Shown here: piece after piece, positions 37,570 to 46,544 of the stretch
Layout: the number at the start of each line of letters is the position of its first letter
How positions within the stretch are numbered: position 1 is the stretch's first letter
NCBI RefSeq assembly: GCF_026552795.1
Contig: NZ_JANFPI010000002.1
Coordinates: 779,013 to 843,012, forward strand
Direction of reading: 5' to 3'
DNA length: 64,000 nucleotides
Source: Ectorhizobium quercum
GTDB taxonomy: Bacteria > Pseudomonadota > Alphaproteobacteria > Rhizobiales > Rhizobiaceae
The notes under the pieces: model-generated
Database searches by the model: none
Told to the model about the DNA's origin: nothing
The model's input: only the letters and a program-made list of their open reading frames with translations
Position numbers and translations under genes: made by a program

Positions 37570-38417
37570 CCGGGAAAAGGACGTGGCCGCCGGGCGAAAC
37601 GGTTTCTTTCAGCAATTATGAGGCTCGTCACTTTCTCTGGGAGGTGAGCGACGACGGCCGCGTGGGAACCCTCACGCTGAACAATCCCGAGCGCAAGAAT
37701 CCCCTCACCTTCGAAAGCTATGCCGAACTGCGCGACCTGTTCCTGGCGCTGAAACAGGCGTCCGATATCCGCGCCGTTGTTCTTACGGGCGCTGCCGGCA
37801 ATTTCTGCTCGGGCGGCGATGTGTTCGACATCATCGAGCCGCTGACGCACATGAGGATGCCGGAGCTTCTGGCCTTCACCCGCATGACTGGCGACGTGGT
37901 GCGCGCCATGCGCAAGTGCCCGCAGCAGATCATCGCGGCCGTGGACGGCATCTGCGCCGGCGCGGGCGCCATCCTCGCCATGTCCTCCGACCTGCGTCTC
38001 GCCACGCCGGAAGCCAAGACGGCTTTCCTCTTCACCCGCGTCGGCCTTGCCGGCGCCGACATGGGTGCTTGCGGCATTCTGCCGAGGATCATCGGCCAGG
38101 GCCGCGCTGCCGAACTGCTCTATACCGGCCGCTTCATGAGCGCCGGGGAAGGCGAGCGCTGGGGCTTCTACAACGCGCTCCATCCGCAGGCCGAACTCCT
38201 CGGGGAGGCGCAGGCGCTCGCCCGCGCCATTGCCGACGGTCCGTGGTTCGCGCATGGAATGACCAAGACCATGCTCAACCAGGAATGGGCGATGGGCATC
38301 GACGAACTGATCGAGGCGGAGGCGCAGGCGCAGGCCGTCTGCATGGCGACGCAGGATTTCCGGCGCGCCTTCGAGGCTTTCGCCAGCAAGCGGCAACCAG
38401 TCTTTGCGGGGAACTGA
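37566..38417 (+). CDS. Enoyl-CoA hydratase/isomerase family protein
   Basis: 283 residues, crotonase fold: oxyanion-hole segments [11 protein letters not shown] and [20 protein letters not shown], and the [15 protein letters not shown] region. Acts on a CoA thioester of the aminobenzoyl-CoA route, either hydrating an enoyl-CoA or opening the ring. ATG 37566 overlaps the SDR stop (ATGA). Confidence 0.9.
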   Translation: MTGKRTWPPGETVSFSNYEARHFLWEVSDDGRVGTLTLNNPERKNPLTFESYAELRDLFLALKQASDIRAVVLTGAAGNFCSGGDVFDIIEPLTHMRMPELLAFTRMTGDVVRAMRKCPQQIIAAVDGICAGAGAILAMSSDLRLATPEAKTAFLFTRVGLAGADMGACGILPRIIGQGRAAELLYTGRFMSAGEGERWGFYNALHPQAELLGEAQALARAIADGPWFAHGMTKTMLNQEWAMGIDELIEAEAQAQAVCMATQDFRRAFEAFASKRQPVFAGN

Positions 38418-38420
38418 GCG

Positions 38421-39581
38421 ATGGCCGCCCTCTCCCGCGATCATCTCGACTGGCCATTCTTCGATGCCGCCCATGCCGGATGGGCAGCCCGGCTCGATGC
38501 ATTCGCAACCGGCCCGGCGCTCGCCGCCGTCGATCACAGGGACACGGACAAGGCCTGCCGGACGCTGGTGAAGGCGCTGGGCGAGGCCGGCCTCCTTCAC
38601 GCCGCCGTCGGCCAGACCGGCGGCGAGGGCATTTCGTCACGCGCGCTCTGCATTGCGAGGGAAACGCTCGCCTTCCATGACGGTCTCGCCGATTTCGCCT
38701 TCGCCATGCAGGGCCTCGGCACCGGCGCGATAAGCCTCGCTGGTTCGGACGAGCTGAAGCAGGCCGTGCTGCCGAAAGTGGCGGCCGGCGAATGGCTCGC
38801 CGCCTTCGCGCTTTCCGAAAAGCTTGCCGGCTCAGACGTCGCCGCCATGACCTGCGCCGCCCGCCTTGAGGGTGACTCCTATGTGCTCGACGGCGAGAAG
38901 ACCTGGATTTCCAACGGCGGCATCGCCGATGTCTACACCGTCTTCGCCCGCACCGGAGAAGCGCCGGGTACGCGCAGCATTTCCGCCTTCGCCGTTTTCG
39001 CCGACGATCCCGGCTTCTCGATTGCGGAGCGCATCGACGTCATCGCACCGCATCCGCTGGCAACGATCCGCTTCGACGCCTGCTGCATTCCGGCCTCGCG
39101 CAGGCTTGGCGCGCCGGGCGAAGGCTTCAAGATCGCCATGCGCACGCTGGATATCTTCCGCGCTTCGGTCGCCGCTGCTGCGCTCGGCCTTGCCCGCCGG
39201 GCGCTTGCCGAGGCGCTCGCCCATGCCCGCGAACGGCCGATGTTCGGCGCCACGCTCGCGGATCTGCAACTGACGCAGGCCGCGCTCGGCGACATGGCCA
39301 CGGCCATCGATGCGGCCGCACTTCTCACCTATCGCGCCGCCTGGCGCCGCGACGTCCAGAAGCTTCCGGCGACCCGGGAAGCAGCGATGGCGAAGATGAC
39401 AGCGACGGAAAGCGCGCAAGCCGTGATCGACCGTGCCGTGCAGATGTTCGGCGGCCGCGGCGTGAAAAGCGGTGAAATCGTCGAGCGTCTCTATCGCGAG
39501 ATCCGGGCGCTCAGGATCTACGAAGGTGCAACGGAAGTGCAGAAGCTGATCGTTGCCCGGGAATTGCTGAAGGCCGTTTGA
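38421..39581 (+). CDS. Acyl-CoA dehydrogenase
   Basis: 386-residue flavoprotein with the family patterns [16 protein letters not shown] and [15 protein letters not shown], and the C-terminal [18 protein letters not shown] carrying the usual catalytic-Glu region. It desaturates an acyl-CoA intermediate and passes electrons to ETF. It starts three bases after the previous stop and ends inside the next gene's upstream codons. Confidence 0.9.
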   Translation: MAALSRDHLDWPFFDAAHAGWAARLDAFATGPALAAVDHRDTDKACRTLVKALGEAGLLHAAVGQTGGEGISSRALCIARETLAFHDGLADFAFAMQGLGTGAISLAGSDELKQAVLPKVAAGEWLAAFALSEKLAGSDVAAMTCAARLEGDSYVLDGEKTWISNGGIADVYTVFARTGEAPGTRSISAFAVFADDPGFSIAERIDVIAPHPLATIRFDACCIPASRRLGAPGEGFKIAMRTLDIFRASVAAAALGLARRALAEALAHARERPMFGATLADLQLTQAALGDMATAIDAAALLTYRAAWRRDVQKLPATREAAMAKMTATESAQAVIDRAVQMFGGRGVKSGEIVERLYREIRALRIYEGATEVQKLIVARELLKAV

Positions 39582-39583
39582 TC

Positions 39584-39988
39584 ATGTTCCGGACCACACT
39601 CCCGCTCCGCTTTGGCGATTGCGACCCCTCGGGGATCGCCTATTACCCGTCCTATCTCAAGCTGATGGACGGCGCGATCGAGGATTTTTTCGAAAGCCTC
39701 GGCGCGCCGCGCCGCCGGATGATCGAGGAGACGCGGATCGGGACGCCGACGATCACGCTTGAACTGACCTTCCTGAAGCCCGGCTTTCAGGGCGATATCC
39801 TGCATTTCGCGATCGCGGTCCGAACCATAGGCCGCACCTCGCTCGATCTGGGCCATACGGTTTCCACCAATGGTGACACGCTCTGGACCGCGCGTCACCG
39901 GCTCGTCGCCACAGACCTCGACACCCACACATCCCGCCCCTGGCCTGACGACCTGCGCCAAAAGCTACTGCCCCATCTGGAGACATAA
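39584..39988 (+). CDS. 4-hydroxybenzoyl-CoA thioesterase-like hotdog protein
   Basis: 134 residues, single hotdog domain with the 4HBT signature FGDCDPSGIAYYPSY; the second Asp of DCDP is the expected catalytic residue. It probably hydrolyses a dead-end or overflow aryl-CoA and recycles CoA. ATG 39584 is chosen; an in-frame TTG at 39578 overlaps the previous gene. Confidence 0.88.
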   Translation: MFRTTLPLRFGDCDPSGIAYYPSYLKLMDGAIEDFFESLGAPRRRMIEETRIGTPTITLELTFLKPGFQGDILHFAIAVRTIGRTSLDLGHTVSTNGDTLWTARHRLVATDLDTHTSRPWPDDLRQKLLPHLET

Positions 39989-39992
39989 CATC

Positions 39993-40388
39993 ATGCACAA
40001 GACTTTGCAGCCGCAGGGCTGGGCCCGACCGATCGGATACGCAAACGGCGTGGAAGCACGCGGCCGTACCATCTTCATCGGCGGCCAGATCGGATGGAAC
40101 AACCAGCAGCAGTTCGAAACGGACGATTTCGTGGAACAGGTGGCGCAGACGCTGACGAATATCATCGCCATTCTGGCGGAAGCCGGCGGCCGGGCGGAAC
40201 ACATCACGTCGATGACCTGGTATTTCACCGACAAGGCCGAATACGTTACCAACCTCAAGGGCATAGGCAAGGTTTATCGCGAAATCATCGGCCGCCATTT
40301 CCCGGCCATGGCCGCCGTGCAGGTCGTGGCCCTCGTCGAGGACCGCGCCAAGATCGAGATCCAGGCCTACGCCGTCATCCCGGACTGA
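39993..40388 (+). CDS. RidA family protein (aminobenzoyl-CoA operon)
   Basis: 131 residues, RidA signature GRTIFIGGQIGWNNQQQF and VQVVALVEDRAKIEIQAYAV near the end. Reduction and hydrolysis of 2-aminobenzoyl-CoA create enamine or imine intermediates, which is a logical task for a RidA deaminase (inference). Only four bases separate it from the thioesterase gene. Confidence 0.88.
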   Translation: MHKTLQPQGWARPIGYANGVEARGRTIFIGGQIGWNNQQQFETDDFVEQVAQTLTNIIAILAEAGGRAEHITSMTWYFTDKAEYVTNLKGIGKVYREIIGRHFPAMAAVQVVALVEDRAKIEIQAYAVIPD

Positions 40389-40396
40389 GACACGAT

Positions 40397-42379
40397 ATGA
40401 ACGACACACCGGCTCCCCTCACCTTTGCCGCCACGGTCAGCGGCCGGATCGTTTCCGATGTCCTTATCGTGACCATCGACAATCCACCGGTCAACGCCAC
40501 TTCCGCCCAGGTGCGCGCCGGTCTTGTCGCGGCACTCAATCATGCGGCCCGCGACGGCACGATCCGGGCCGTCGTGCTGACCGGCGCGGGCAAGGTCTTC
40601 ATCGGCGGCGCGGATATCCGCGAATTCGGCAAAGCTCCTTTAGAACCGAGCCTGCCGACGGTGATTGACCTGATCGAGAAGATGCAAAAGCCTGTCGTCG
40701 CTGCGCTGAACGGCGCAGCCCTTGGCGGCGGACTGGAAGTGGCACTGGCCGCCCACGGCCGCATTGCCATCCCGGACGCCAGCTTCGCGCTGCCCGAGGT
40801 CAAACTCGGGATCGTGCCCGGCGCCGGCGGCACACAACGCCTTCCACGCCTTGTCGGCGCGCTCGCCGCGCTCGATCTCGCCGCAACCGGCCGCACCGTT
40901 AAATCCGCCGAAGCCTTGGCGCTCGGACTTGTCGATCGCATTTGCGACGCCGAACTCATGGCGGAAGCGGTCGCGTTCGCCATATCGCTGACCGGCTCGC
41001 CGATCCGCCGCACCGGCATGCTTGCCGTTGCCGTGCCCGACACCCGGATCTTTGCCGAAGCCACGAAAAAAATCGTCTCCAGGGCGCGCGGCGCGCATGC
41101 CCCCGGTGAGGCCGCACGCCTCGTCGGCCTGTCGTTCGCCCTGCCCTTCGAGGATGCCGTTGCAGAGGAGCGAGCCACCTTCCTTCGTCTGCGCGACAGC
41201 GAGGAGGCCGCGGCCCTTCGCCATCTTTTCTTTGCCGAACGCAATGCCGGCAAGGTCGAAGGCCTTTGCGCCGAAGCGCTGCCTCTTTCCACCATCGGCA
41301 TCGCCGGCATCGGCCTGATGGGTTCCGGCATCGCAGCGGCCTGCCTTGCGGCCGGCTACAAGGTCGTCGGCTACGAGCCGCGGGAAGAGGCCGCCATCGC
41401 CGGCCAAGGCCGTATCTCCGATCTCCTCCGCCGAGCGGTCATCGCCGGCAAGATGACCCGGGAACAGGTCGAGGCGGGGCTTTCGAACCTCGAAATCACC
41501 ACCCATGTCCATCAGCTGGCGGAAGCCGGTCTGGTCATAGAAGCCGTTTTCGACGATTTCGACGCCAAGGCGAACCTGTTCCGGCAACTGGACCGTCTGC
41601 TGAAACCGGACACGCTGCTCGCTACCAATACCAGCTACCTCGATCCGGACGCGCTCGCCGCCGTCACATCGCGGCCCGAGCGTTTTCTCGGCCTGCATTT
41701 CTTCTCTCCGGCCAACATCATGCGGCTGGTGGAGGTCGTGCGTTGCGCGGAAACCGCCGATACGGCGCTCGCCACCGGCATAGCGTTTGCCCGCAAGATC
41801 GGCAAGCTGCCGATCGTGACCGGCGTCTGCGAGGGCTTCATCGGCAACCGCATCTTCTCGGCCTATCGCGCCGAAGCGGAAAAGATGCTGGCCGAAGGCG
41901 CCTCGCCCGAAGTTATCGACCGCGCAATGGAGGCTTACGGCTTCGCTATGGGGCTTTTCACGGTCAACGACATGGCCGGACTCGAAATCGCCTGGGCACG
42001 GCGCAAGCGCACGGCGGCAAGCCGCGATCCGGCGGCGTTCTATTTCGATGTCCCCGACCGGCTGTGCGAGGCCGGGCGCTTCGGAGCCCGGACGGGACGC
42101 GGCTGGTACGACTATTCCGGCGGCGCTCGCGCGCCTGATCCGGACGTCGCAGCACTGATTGAGGATTTCCGCACACGCAAGGGCATCGTCCCACGCAATT
42201 TCACGGAAGCCGAGATCATGGACCGGCTTCTTTCCGCCATGTCTCGGGAGGGCCGGGCGCTCACCGAAGAGGGCATTGCACGTCACGAAGACGACATCGA
42301 CCTCATTCTCGTCAATGGCTACGGCTTTCCTGCTGCCAGGGGTGGCCCGATGTTCGCCGCGTCCCGCAGGAAAACCTGA
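40397..42379 (+). CDS. Enoyl-CoA hydratase/3-hydroxyacyl-CoA dehydrogenase fusion, C-terminus shortened
   Basis: 660-residue multifunctional beta-oxidation enzyme. Crotonase domain (FIGGADIREFG, ALGGGLEVALAAHGR, GIVPGAGGTQRLPRL), then a 3-hydroxyacyl-CoA dehydrogenase domain (GIAGIGLMGSGIAAACLAAG near residue 300; HFFSPANIMRLVEVV) and a C-terminal helical domain. The family's last conserved block GYGFPxxRGGPMF is followed at once by AASRRKT and a stop, so roughly the last 30-45 residues of relatives are missing. Activity may survive, since the active sites are intact. Confidence 0.88.
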   Translation: MNDTPAPLTFAATVSGRIVSDVLIVTIDNPPVNATSAQVRAGLVAALNHAARDGTIRAVVLTGAGKVFIGGADIREFGKAPLEPSLPTVIDLIEKMQKPVVAALNGAALGGGLEVALAAHGRIAIPDASFALPEVKLGIVPGAGGTQRLPRLVGALAALDLAATGRTVKSAEALALGLVDRICDAELMAEAVAFAISLTGSPIRRTGMLAVAVPDTRIFAEATKKIVSRARGAHAPGEAARLVGLSFALPFEDAVAEERATFLRLRDSEEAAALRHLFFAERNAGKVEGLCAEALPLSTIGIAGIGLMGSGIAAACLAAGYKVVGYEPREEAAIAGQGRISDLLRRAVIAGKMTREQVEAGLSNLEITTHVHQLAEAGLVIEAVFDDFDAKANLFRQLDRLLKPDTLLATNTSYLDPDALAAVTSRPERFLGLHFFSPANIMRLVEVVRCAETADTALATGIAFARKIGKLPIVTGVCEGFIGNRIFSAYRAEAEKMLAEGASPEVIDRAMEAYGFAMGLFTVNDMAGLEIAWARRKRTAASRDPAAFYFDVPDRLCEAGRFGARTGRGWYDYSGGARAPDPDVAALIEDFRTRKGIVPRNFTEAEIMDRLLSAMSREGRALTEEGIARHEDDIDLILVNGYGFPAARGGPMFAASRRKT

Positions 42380-42396
42380 AACAGAAAGGAAATACC

Positions 42397-42789
42397 ATGA
42401 CCAGCGACCTGGAGCAGCCGCAGGGCGACCTTACCCTGCGCACCCTCGCCATGCCTGCCGACGCCAATCCCGCCGGCGATATTTTCGGCGGGTGGGTCAT
42501 GTCGCAGATGGACCTCGCCGCCGGCATTCGCTCGGCGGAACGCGCCAGCGGACGCGTCGCCACCGTCGCCGTCAGAGAAATCGTGTTCAAGCAACCGGTG
42601 CAGGTCGGCGACACGCTTTGCGTCTACACCGACATCGTAAAGGTCGGGCGCACCTCGATGACCATTTCCGTCGAATGCTGGACGCGGCATCGCCGCTATG
42701 GAACCGGCCGCCGCAAGGTTACGGAAGCCTCGTTCATCATGGTCGCGCTCGACGAAAACGGCGCGTCCCGCCCGGTCGATCTCGCGTAA
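42397..42789 (+). CDS. Acyl-CoA thioesterase (YciA-type hotdog)
   Basis: 130 residues with the motif PADANPAGDIFGGWVMSQMD, matching the acyl-CoA thioesterase group with broad substrate range; the Asp after NPAG is the likely catalytic acid. AGAAAGGAA precedes the ATG. Last gene of the aminobenzoyl-CoA operon; IS debris follows. Confidence 0.9.
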   Translation: MTSDLEQPQGDLTLRTLAMPADANPAGDIFGGWVMSQMDLAAGIRSAERASGRVATVAVREIVFKQPVQVGDTLCVYTDIVKVGRTSMTISVECWTRHRRYGTGRRKVTEASFIMVALDENGASRPVDLA

Positions 42790-42840
42790 AACGCATCCTG
42801 AACCTTGGGCGACCTGCCCTCACTCCCTGAGGCCGGTCTT

Positions 42841-43220
42841 CTACAGCAGGGGCAGAAAGTGTTGGCATGAATAGCCCCGCGTTTCGTAGACACTCTCGAG
42901 TTGGATTTTCTGCTGCTTCTCGAATTCGACAGGCGGCAGCGTCCGGTTCCTCCGAGGTGCTTGCGTTGGCGTTTGTCTTCATTGACTCGTCTGCACCGAG
43001 AGTGCGCTTCAACTTGGCGTTCTCCTCTACAAGCGCTTTCAGCCGCCTAGCCTCAGCCACTTCCATACCGCCATACTTCGAGCACCATTTATAAAATGCT
43101 GCATCACTGATGCCGGATTTGCGACATAGCCCAACAATCGAAAGTCCGGCCTGATGCTCCTTCAAAATACCGATGATCTGCTCGTCGCTCAAACGGAACG
43201 CTGCATTCGCCGTCTCCTTC
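42841..43220 (-). mobile_element. Internally deleted IS3-family element (OrfA start joined to OrfB end)
   Basis: Minus strand: about 43215-42990 encodes an IS3 OrfA N-terminus (RLSDEQIIGILKEHQAGLS, KSGISDAAFYKWCSKYGGM, KALVEENAKLKRTLGADE). At 42948-42841, in another frame, it reads NRTLPPVEFEKQQKIQLES, continues with a V-Y-E-T-R-G segment, and ends at TAG 42843-42841. The second part matches the C-terminal tail of IS3-family OrfB. Everything between, including the DDE core, is gone. No convincing terminal repeats were identified. Confidence 0.72.
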
Positions 43221-43260
43221 TCCGGAGAACAGACTAAGCTCAAAACGAGGACATTCCAGG

Positions 43261-43441
43261 AGAGCACGTCACCACCGACGACATCGATCGGCATTCCATG
43301 AGCCATGCCTGCAATCGCAATGTGTTCCATGACGACGATGCCTTCGGTGTTCCTCCAGAAGGTAATTGTATGTCCTTCTCCCGTATCGATGCTTGCTTTG
43401 CCAGCTCTACCCCGCGCACGCCCTGCGATTGTGTCACGATG
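43261..43441 (-). pseudogene. Possible C-terminal fragment of a PHB depolymerase/LpqC-type esterase
   Basis: A minus-strand frame of about 60 residues, DTGEGHTITFWRNTEGIVV then MEHIAIAGMAHGMPIDVVGG, looks like the terminal part of polyhydroxybutyrate depolymerase-family esterases, where the catalytic His sits in a GMGHGxP block (here GMAHGMP). No N-terminal part is present; it abuts the IS3 remnant. Identification is by motif memory only. Confidence 0.4.
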
Positions 43442-43457
43442 GACTGGCCATTTGGCC

Positions 43458-44216
43458 TTACACGCTACGGATTGCTCCACCGTCGACGCGAAGCATCGAT
43501 CCGGTGACGTAGCTCGCCCGTTCGCTGGCGAGGAAAGTGGCGACAGAGGCGAATTCCTCCGCCTGTCCGTAACGCCCGCTTGGTATGTCCTTGCGGGATG
43601 CTTCCTGCACCGCACCGATCTCAAGCCCGGTATTCTTCGCCTTTGTGCCGTCCAGTTCGCGAACGCGGTCGGTGTCGATCCTGCCGGGAAGGATCATGTT
43701 GACAGTGACGCCGTGGGGCGCAAGCTCCGAGGACAGCGTTTTCGACCAGCCCGCAACGGCCGCACGGACCCCGTTCGACAGGGCCAGGCCGGGAATAGGC
43801 TGCTCGATGCCGGACGAGCCGATAGTGATGATGCGTCCCCACTTGCGCTCGATCATGCCGCGGGCGAGCGCATCCGTGATTGCGAAGATCGACACCGCCA
43901 TCGCCTCGAAAGCCGAGCGCCATGCCTCAGATGGCTGGCCAAGCGCCGGTCCGGCCTTCGGCCCGCCGGAATTGTTGACCAGGATATCGACGCCGCCAGC
44001 GGCCAGCATCCGTTCGATCAGCTCATCTACCGAAGCCCTGTCGCCGAGATCGACCTTTTCCGGGATGATCGTTCCGTTTGCATCCGGAACTGTGGCGTTG
44101 CGTGATGCGGCGTGGACCTGCACGCCCTCGTCGGCAAGGCTTTTGGCAATCGCCGCTCCCAGTCCGCGGCTCGCGCCCAGCACCAGTGCGGTTTTACCGC
44201 GAAGTCCATGTTCCAT
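43458..44216 (-). CDS. Atypical SDR-family protein lacking YxxxK
   Basis: 252 residues with a clear SDR cofactor motif (LGASRGLGAAIAKSL) and NNSGG, and a C-terminal SYVTGSMLRVDGG segment. At the place of the catalytic YxxxK the sequence is GLALSNGVRAAVAGWSK: no tyrosine, and Arg for Lys. This belongs to a known but uncharacterised SDR subgroup with an LSNxxR block. Its ATG shares one base with the DapA-like stop (TGATG). Last gene of the transporter/catabolic operon 50237-43458. Confidence 0.85.
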   Translation of the reverse strand: MEHGLRGKTALVLGASRGLGAAIAKSLADEGVQVHAASRNATVPDANGTIIPEKVDLGDRASVDELIERMLAAGGVDILVNNSGGPKAGPALGQPSEAWRSAFEAMAVSIFAITDALARGMIERKWGRIITIGSSGIEQPIPGLALSNGVRAAVAGWSKTLSSELAPHGVTVNMILPGRIDTDRVRELDGTKAKNTGLEIGAVQEASRKDIPSGRYGQAEEFASVATFLASERASYVTGSMLRVDGGAIRSV

Positions 44217-45142
44217 CAGCCAAGCTCCTTCAGGCGTCGTTCCAGGCGGGTTACAAGTCGTTCGACCTCGGCAGTGGCGAGCGCGTTCAGTGTCGCACCC
44301 AGCCGCCTCTGGACGGCGCTGGTGATCGCTCCCCGCCTCGCCAGAATATATTTGCGCACGGCAAGGCCGATGCCAGGCTGCTGTTCATAACGCACCAGTG
44401 GCAGATAGGCATCGAAAAGGTCCTGGGCGCGGTCCTGATCTCCTGCCTCGCAGAGGCGGCAGACATCTCTCATCATTTCCGGATAGGCGAAACCGGTCAT
44501 GGCACCATCCGCTCCGCGCTGCATCTCTTCGGGAAGAAACACGCCCGCATTGCCGCAAAGGATCGAGACCCGGCGCCGGCCTTTCGCCTCGGCTTCGCGC
44601 AGATCGGAAATCTTCTGAAGTCCGGGCCAATCCTCATGCTTGACCATGACGATGCCGGCATTTTCCTCGATAATTGCACCCAGGGTGCGGGAGGATATCT
44701 GCACGCCGGTCGACAGTGGAAAATCCTGAAGAACGACCGGAACATCCGCACCCACCGTTGCCACGACATTGCGGTAATAGCCGGTAATCTGCTCGTCGGT
44801 CCGCAAGGATGACGGCGGCGCAACCATGACGCCGGCAGCGCCAAGATCCATGACCGCCTTGGTCAATTCGCCGATTGCGGCCAGACCCGGAGCCGAAACG
44901 CCGACCACGACCGGTCTGCCGGCGGAGCGGCTGATCGTGCGACGGGCGATATCGATGGATTCGGCCTGGGTCAGCTTCGGCGCTTCCCCCATCATGCCGA
45001 GAATGGTCAGGCCGTCCGCACCCTTTTCGTAATAGAAATCCACCATCCGGTCGATGCTGTCGTGGTCGAGCGCACCATTTTCCTTGAAAGGCGTCACCGC
45101 GATCACGAAGACACCCTTCGTGGCCGTGTTAACTGGCGTCAT
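44216..45142 (-). CDS. DapA/NAL-superfamily aldolase-like protein with altered active site
   Basis: 308-residue class I aldolase fold. The Schiff-base lysine is probably in IVMVKHEDWPG. The usual catalytic GTTGE reads GMMGE, and the conserved YYN segment is replaced by APPSSLRTDEQ, so this is not a dihydrodipicolinate synthase. It may be a retro-aldolase or a hydrolase acting on an oxo-acid (inference). ATG 45142 has GAGGA upstream. It follows the amidohydrolase gene by 10 bases. Confidence 0.83.
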   Translation of the reverse strand: MTPVNTATKGVFVIAVTPFKENGALDHDSIDRMVDFYYEKGADGLTILGMMGEAPKLTQAESIDIARRTISRSAGRPVVVGVSAPGLAAIGELTKAVMDLGAAGVMVAPPSSLRTDEQITGYYRNVVATVGADVPVVLQDFPLSTGVQISSRTLGAIIEENAGIVMVKHEDWPGLQKISDLREAEAKGRRRVSILCGNAGVFLPEEMQRGADGAMTGFAYPEMMRDVCRLCEAGDQDRAQDLFDAYLPLVRYEQQPGIGLAVRKYILARRGAITSAVQRRLGATLNALATAEVERLVTRLERRLKELG

Positions 45143-45152
45143 ATTGCTATCC

Positions 45153-46514
45153 TCATTCGAACCAGCGGGAGGAGCCCCGCCTTGCATAACGGCCTGTACC
45201 AGACGCATTGACGATATCGGTGCCGTCCCAGGCCAGATGTCCGCCGACCCATGTACGGGCAACGGAAATGGAAAAACGCCGTCCGTCGAACGGGCTCCAG
45301 TTGAGCCCGTCATGCGCATTGGCCGAATTCCATATCTGCGCGTCGGGGCGGATCACCACGAGATCGGCATCGGCGCCGATGCGAATGGCCCCTTTTTCCG
45401 GCCACAGACCGAAGAACCGCGCCGGGCGTTCGCAGAGATGGGCAACCGTCAGGGCGAGCGCATCGTGGCCGCGTTCATCCGCAACCGTGTAAAATGCCGG
45501 CAACAGGGTTTCGAGGCCAGGCACGCCGGCGCCCGCCTCGAATATCGAGGCGGTATTCTTGTTGTCGACCGGCCAGCTCGCGTGATCGGAGCTGACGAAA
45601 GCGACGCGGCCTTCGATGATCTCGTTCCACAGGGCCTCGATCTGGCCGGGGCGGATCGGCGGGTTCACCTTCATGCGCGCCCCGAGTTCCGCCCCGTCAC
45701 GTTCGGGATCGAACCAGAGATAGTGGACGCACAGTTCGCCCGTGGCCCTGAAGCCGTCGAGCAGATAGTTATCCACCAGGCCGAAACCGCGTGCGGTGCT
45801 GAGATGCACGATATGGGCGTGGGCGCTAGCTGCCGCGCCGAGTTCGAGAAATTGCGCCGTCGCGGACAGTTCGGCCGCAGGCGGGCGGCTTTGTGAATGG
45901 GCGGCGATGCCGTCCCGTCCTTCTGCCTTCGCCCTTGCAACGAAGGCACTGACGATTTCCTGATCCTCGTTATGCACGCCCAGCGGAATATCCGTTGCCG
46001 CCAGGGCATCGAAAATCGACAGTATCTGGTCGGCGCCGATGCGCGGGAACCGAGTCTGGCTGCTTTCGAATGTCGAGATCTTGAAGGCGACGACGCCCTC
46101 GCGAACAAGCTCGTCCACGACCTCCATGCCCTGACCGGGCATGACCGTGCCGTAAAGGGCGACATTGGCATGGGCATGCTGCCCGATCGCCTCGACCTTT
46201 TCCCGCAACCGTTCGACCGAATTGAGTGGAGCCGGATTGTCATACGGCATGTCGACGATGGTCGTGACGCCGCCGGCGACGGCCGAACGCGTGGTCGGCC
46301 CGATACCGGGCAACCCGCCATAACTCGTCGCATGCGTTTGCCCGTCAATGACGCCGGGGATGACGATCCCCTCGTCCGCCTCGAAAAGCTCTGCGGCTTC
46401 GGGCGCCGCACCATTGCCGATCGCGCGGATGACGCCGTCCGAAACCGCGATCCAGCCTCCGGGCAGAGCGCCCTCCGGAAGCGCCAGCGTTCCGCGTATC
46501 ACAAGATCAAACAT
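45153..46514 (-). CDS. Dihydropyrimidinase/allantoinase-like cyclic amidohydrolase, unusual metal site
   Basis: 453 residues, amidohydrolase superfamily (D-hydantoinase branch). Ligand positions: carboxylated Lys in VVAFKISTFES, His in VHNEDQEIV and HIVHLST, Asp in FVSSDHASW. The first strand motif, normally DxHxH, reads DGQTHATSY: the first metal His is Gln. Members open cyclic amides (hydantoins, dihydropyrimidines, allantoin). ATG 46514 is preferred to 46532 because AGGA is well placed. Co-operonic with a polar-amino-acid-type transporter and DapA-like enzyme, it probably opens an imported cyclic ureide/imide. Confidence 0.83.
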   Translation of the reverse strand: MFDLVIRGTLALPEGALPGGWIAVSDGVIRAIGNGAAPEAAELFEADEGIVIPGVIDGQTHATSYGGLPGIGPTTRSAVAGGVTTIVDMPYDNPAPLNSVERLREKVEAIGQHAHANVALYGTVMPGQGMEVVDELVREGVVAFKISTFESSQTRFPRIGADQILSIFDALAATDIPLGVHNEDQEIVSAFVARAKAEGRDGIAAHSQSRPPAAELSATAQFLELGAAASAHAHIVHLSTARGFGLVDNYLLDGFRATGELCVHYLWFDPERDGAELGARMKVNPPIRPGQIEALWNEIIEGRVAFVSSDHASWPVDNKNTASIFEAGAGVPGLETLLPAFYTVADERGHDALALTVAHLCERPARFFGLWPEKGAIRIGADADLVVIRPDAQIWNSANAHDGLNWSPFDGRRFSISVARTWVGGHLAWDGTDIVNASGTGRYARRGSSRWFE

Positions 46515-46544
46515 CGTATCCTGTCCTTTCAATCAAAGAACCTG

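Noticed and set aside
39579..39586. TTGATCA sequences at gene junctions such as 39579 and 62870 as further copies of the GntR operator.
   Set aside because: They are single half sites inside coding sequence and do not match the full 12-bp palindrome.
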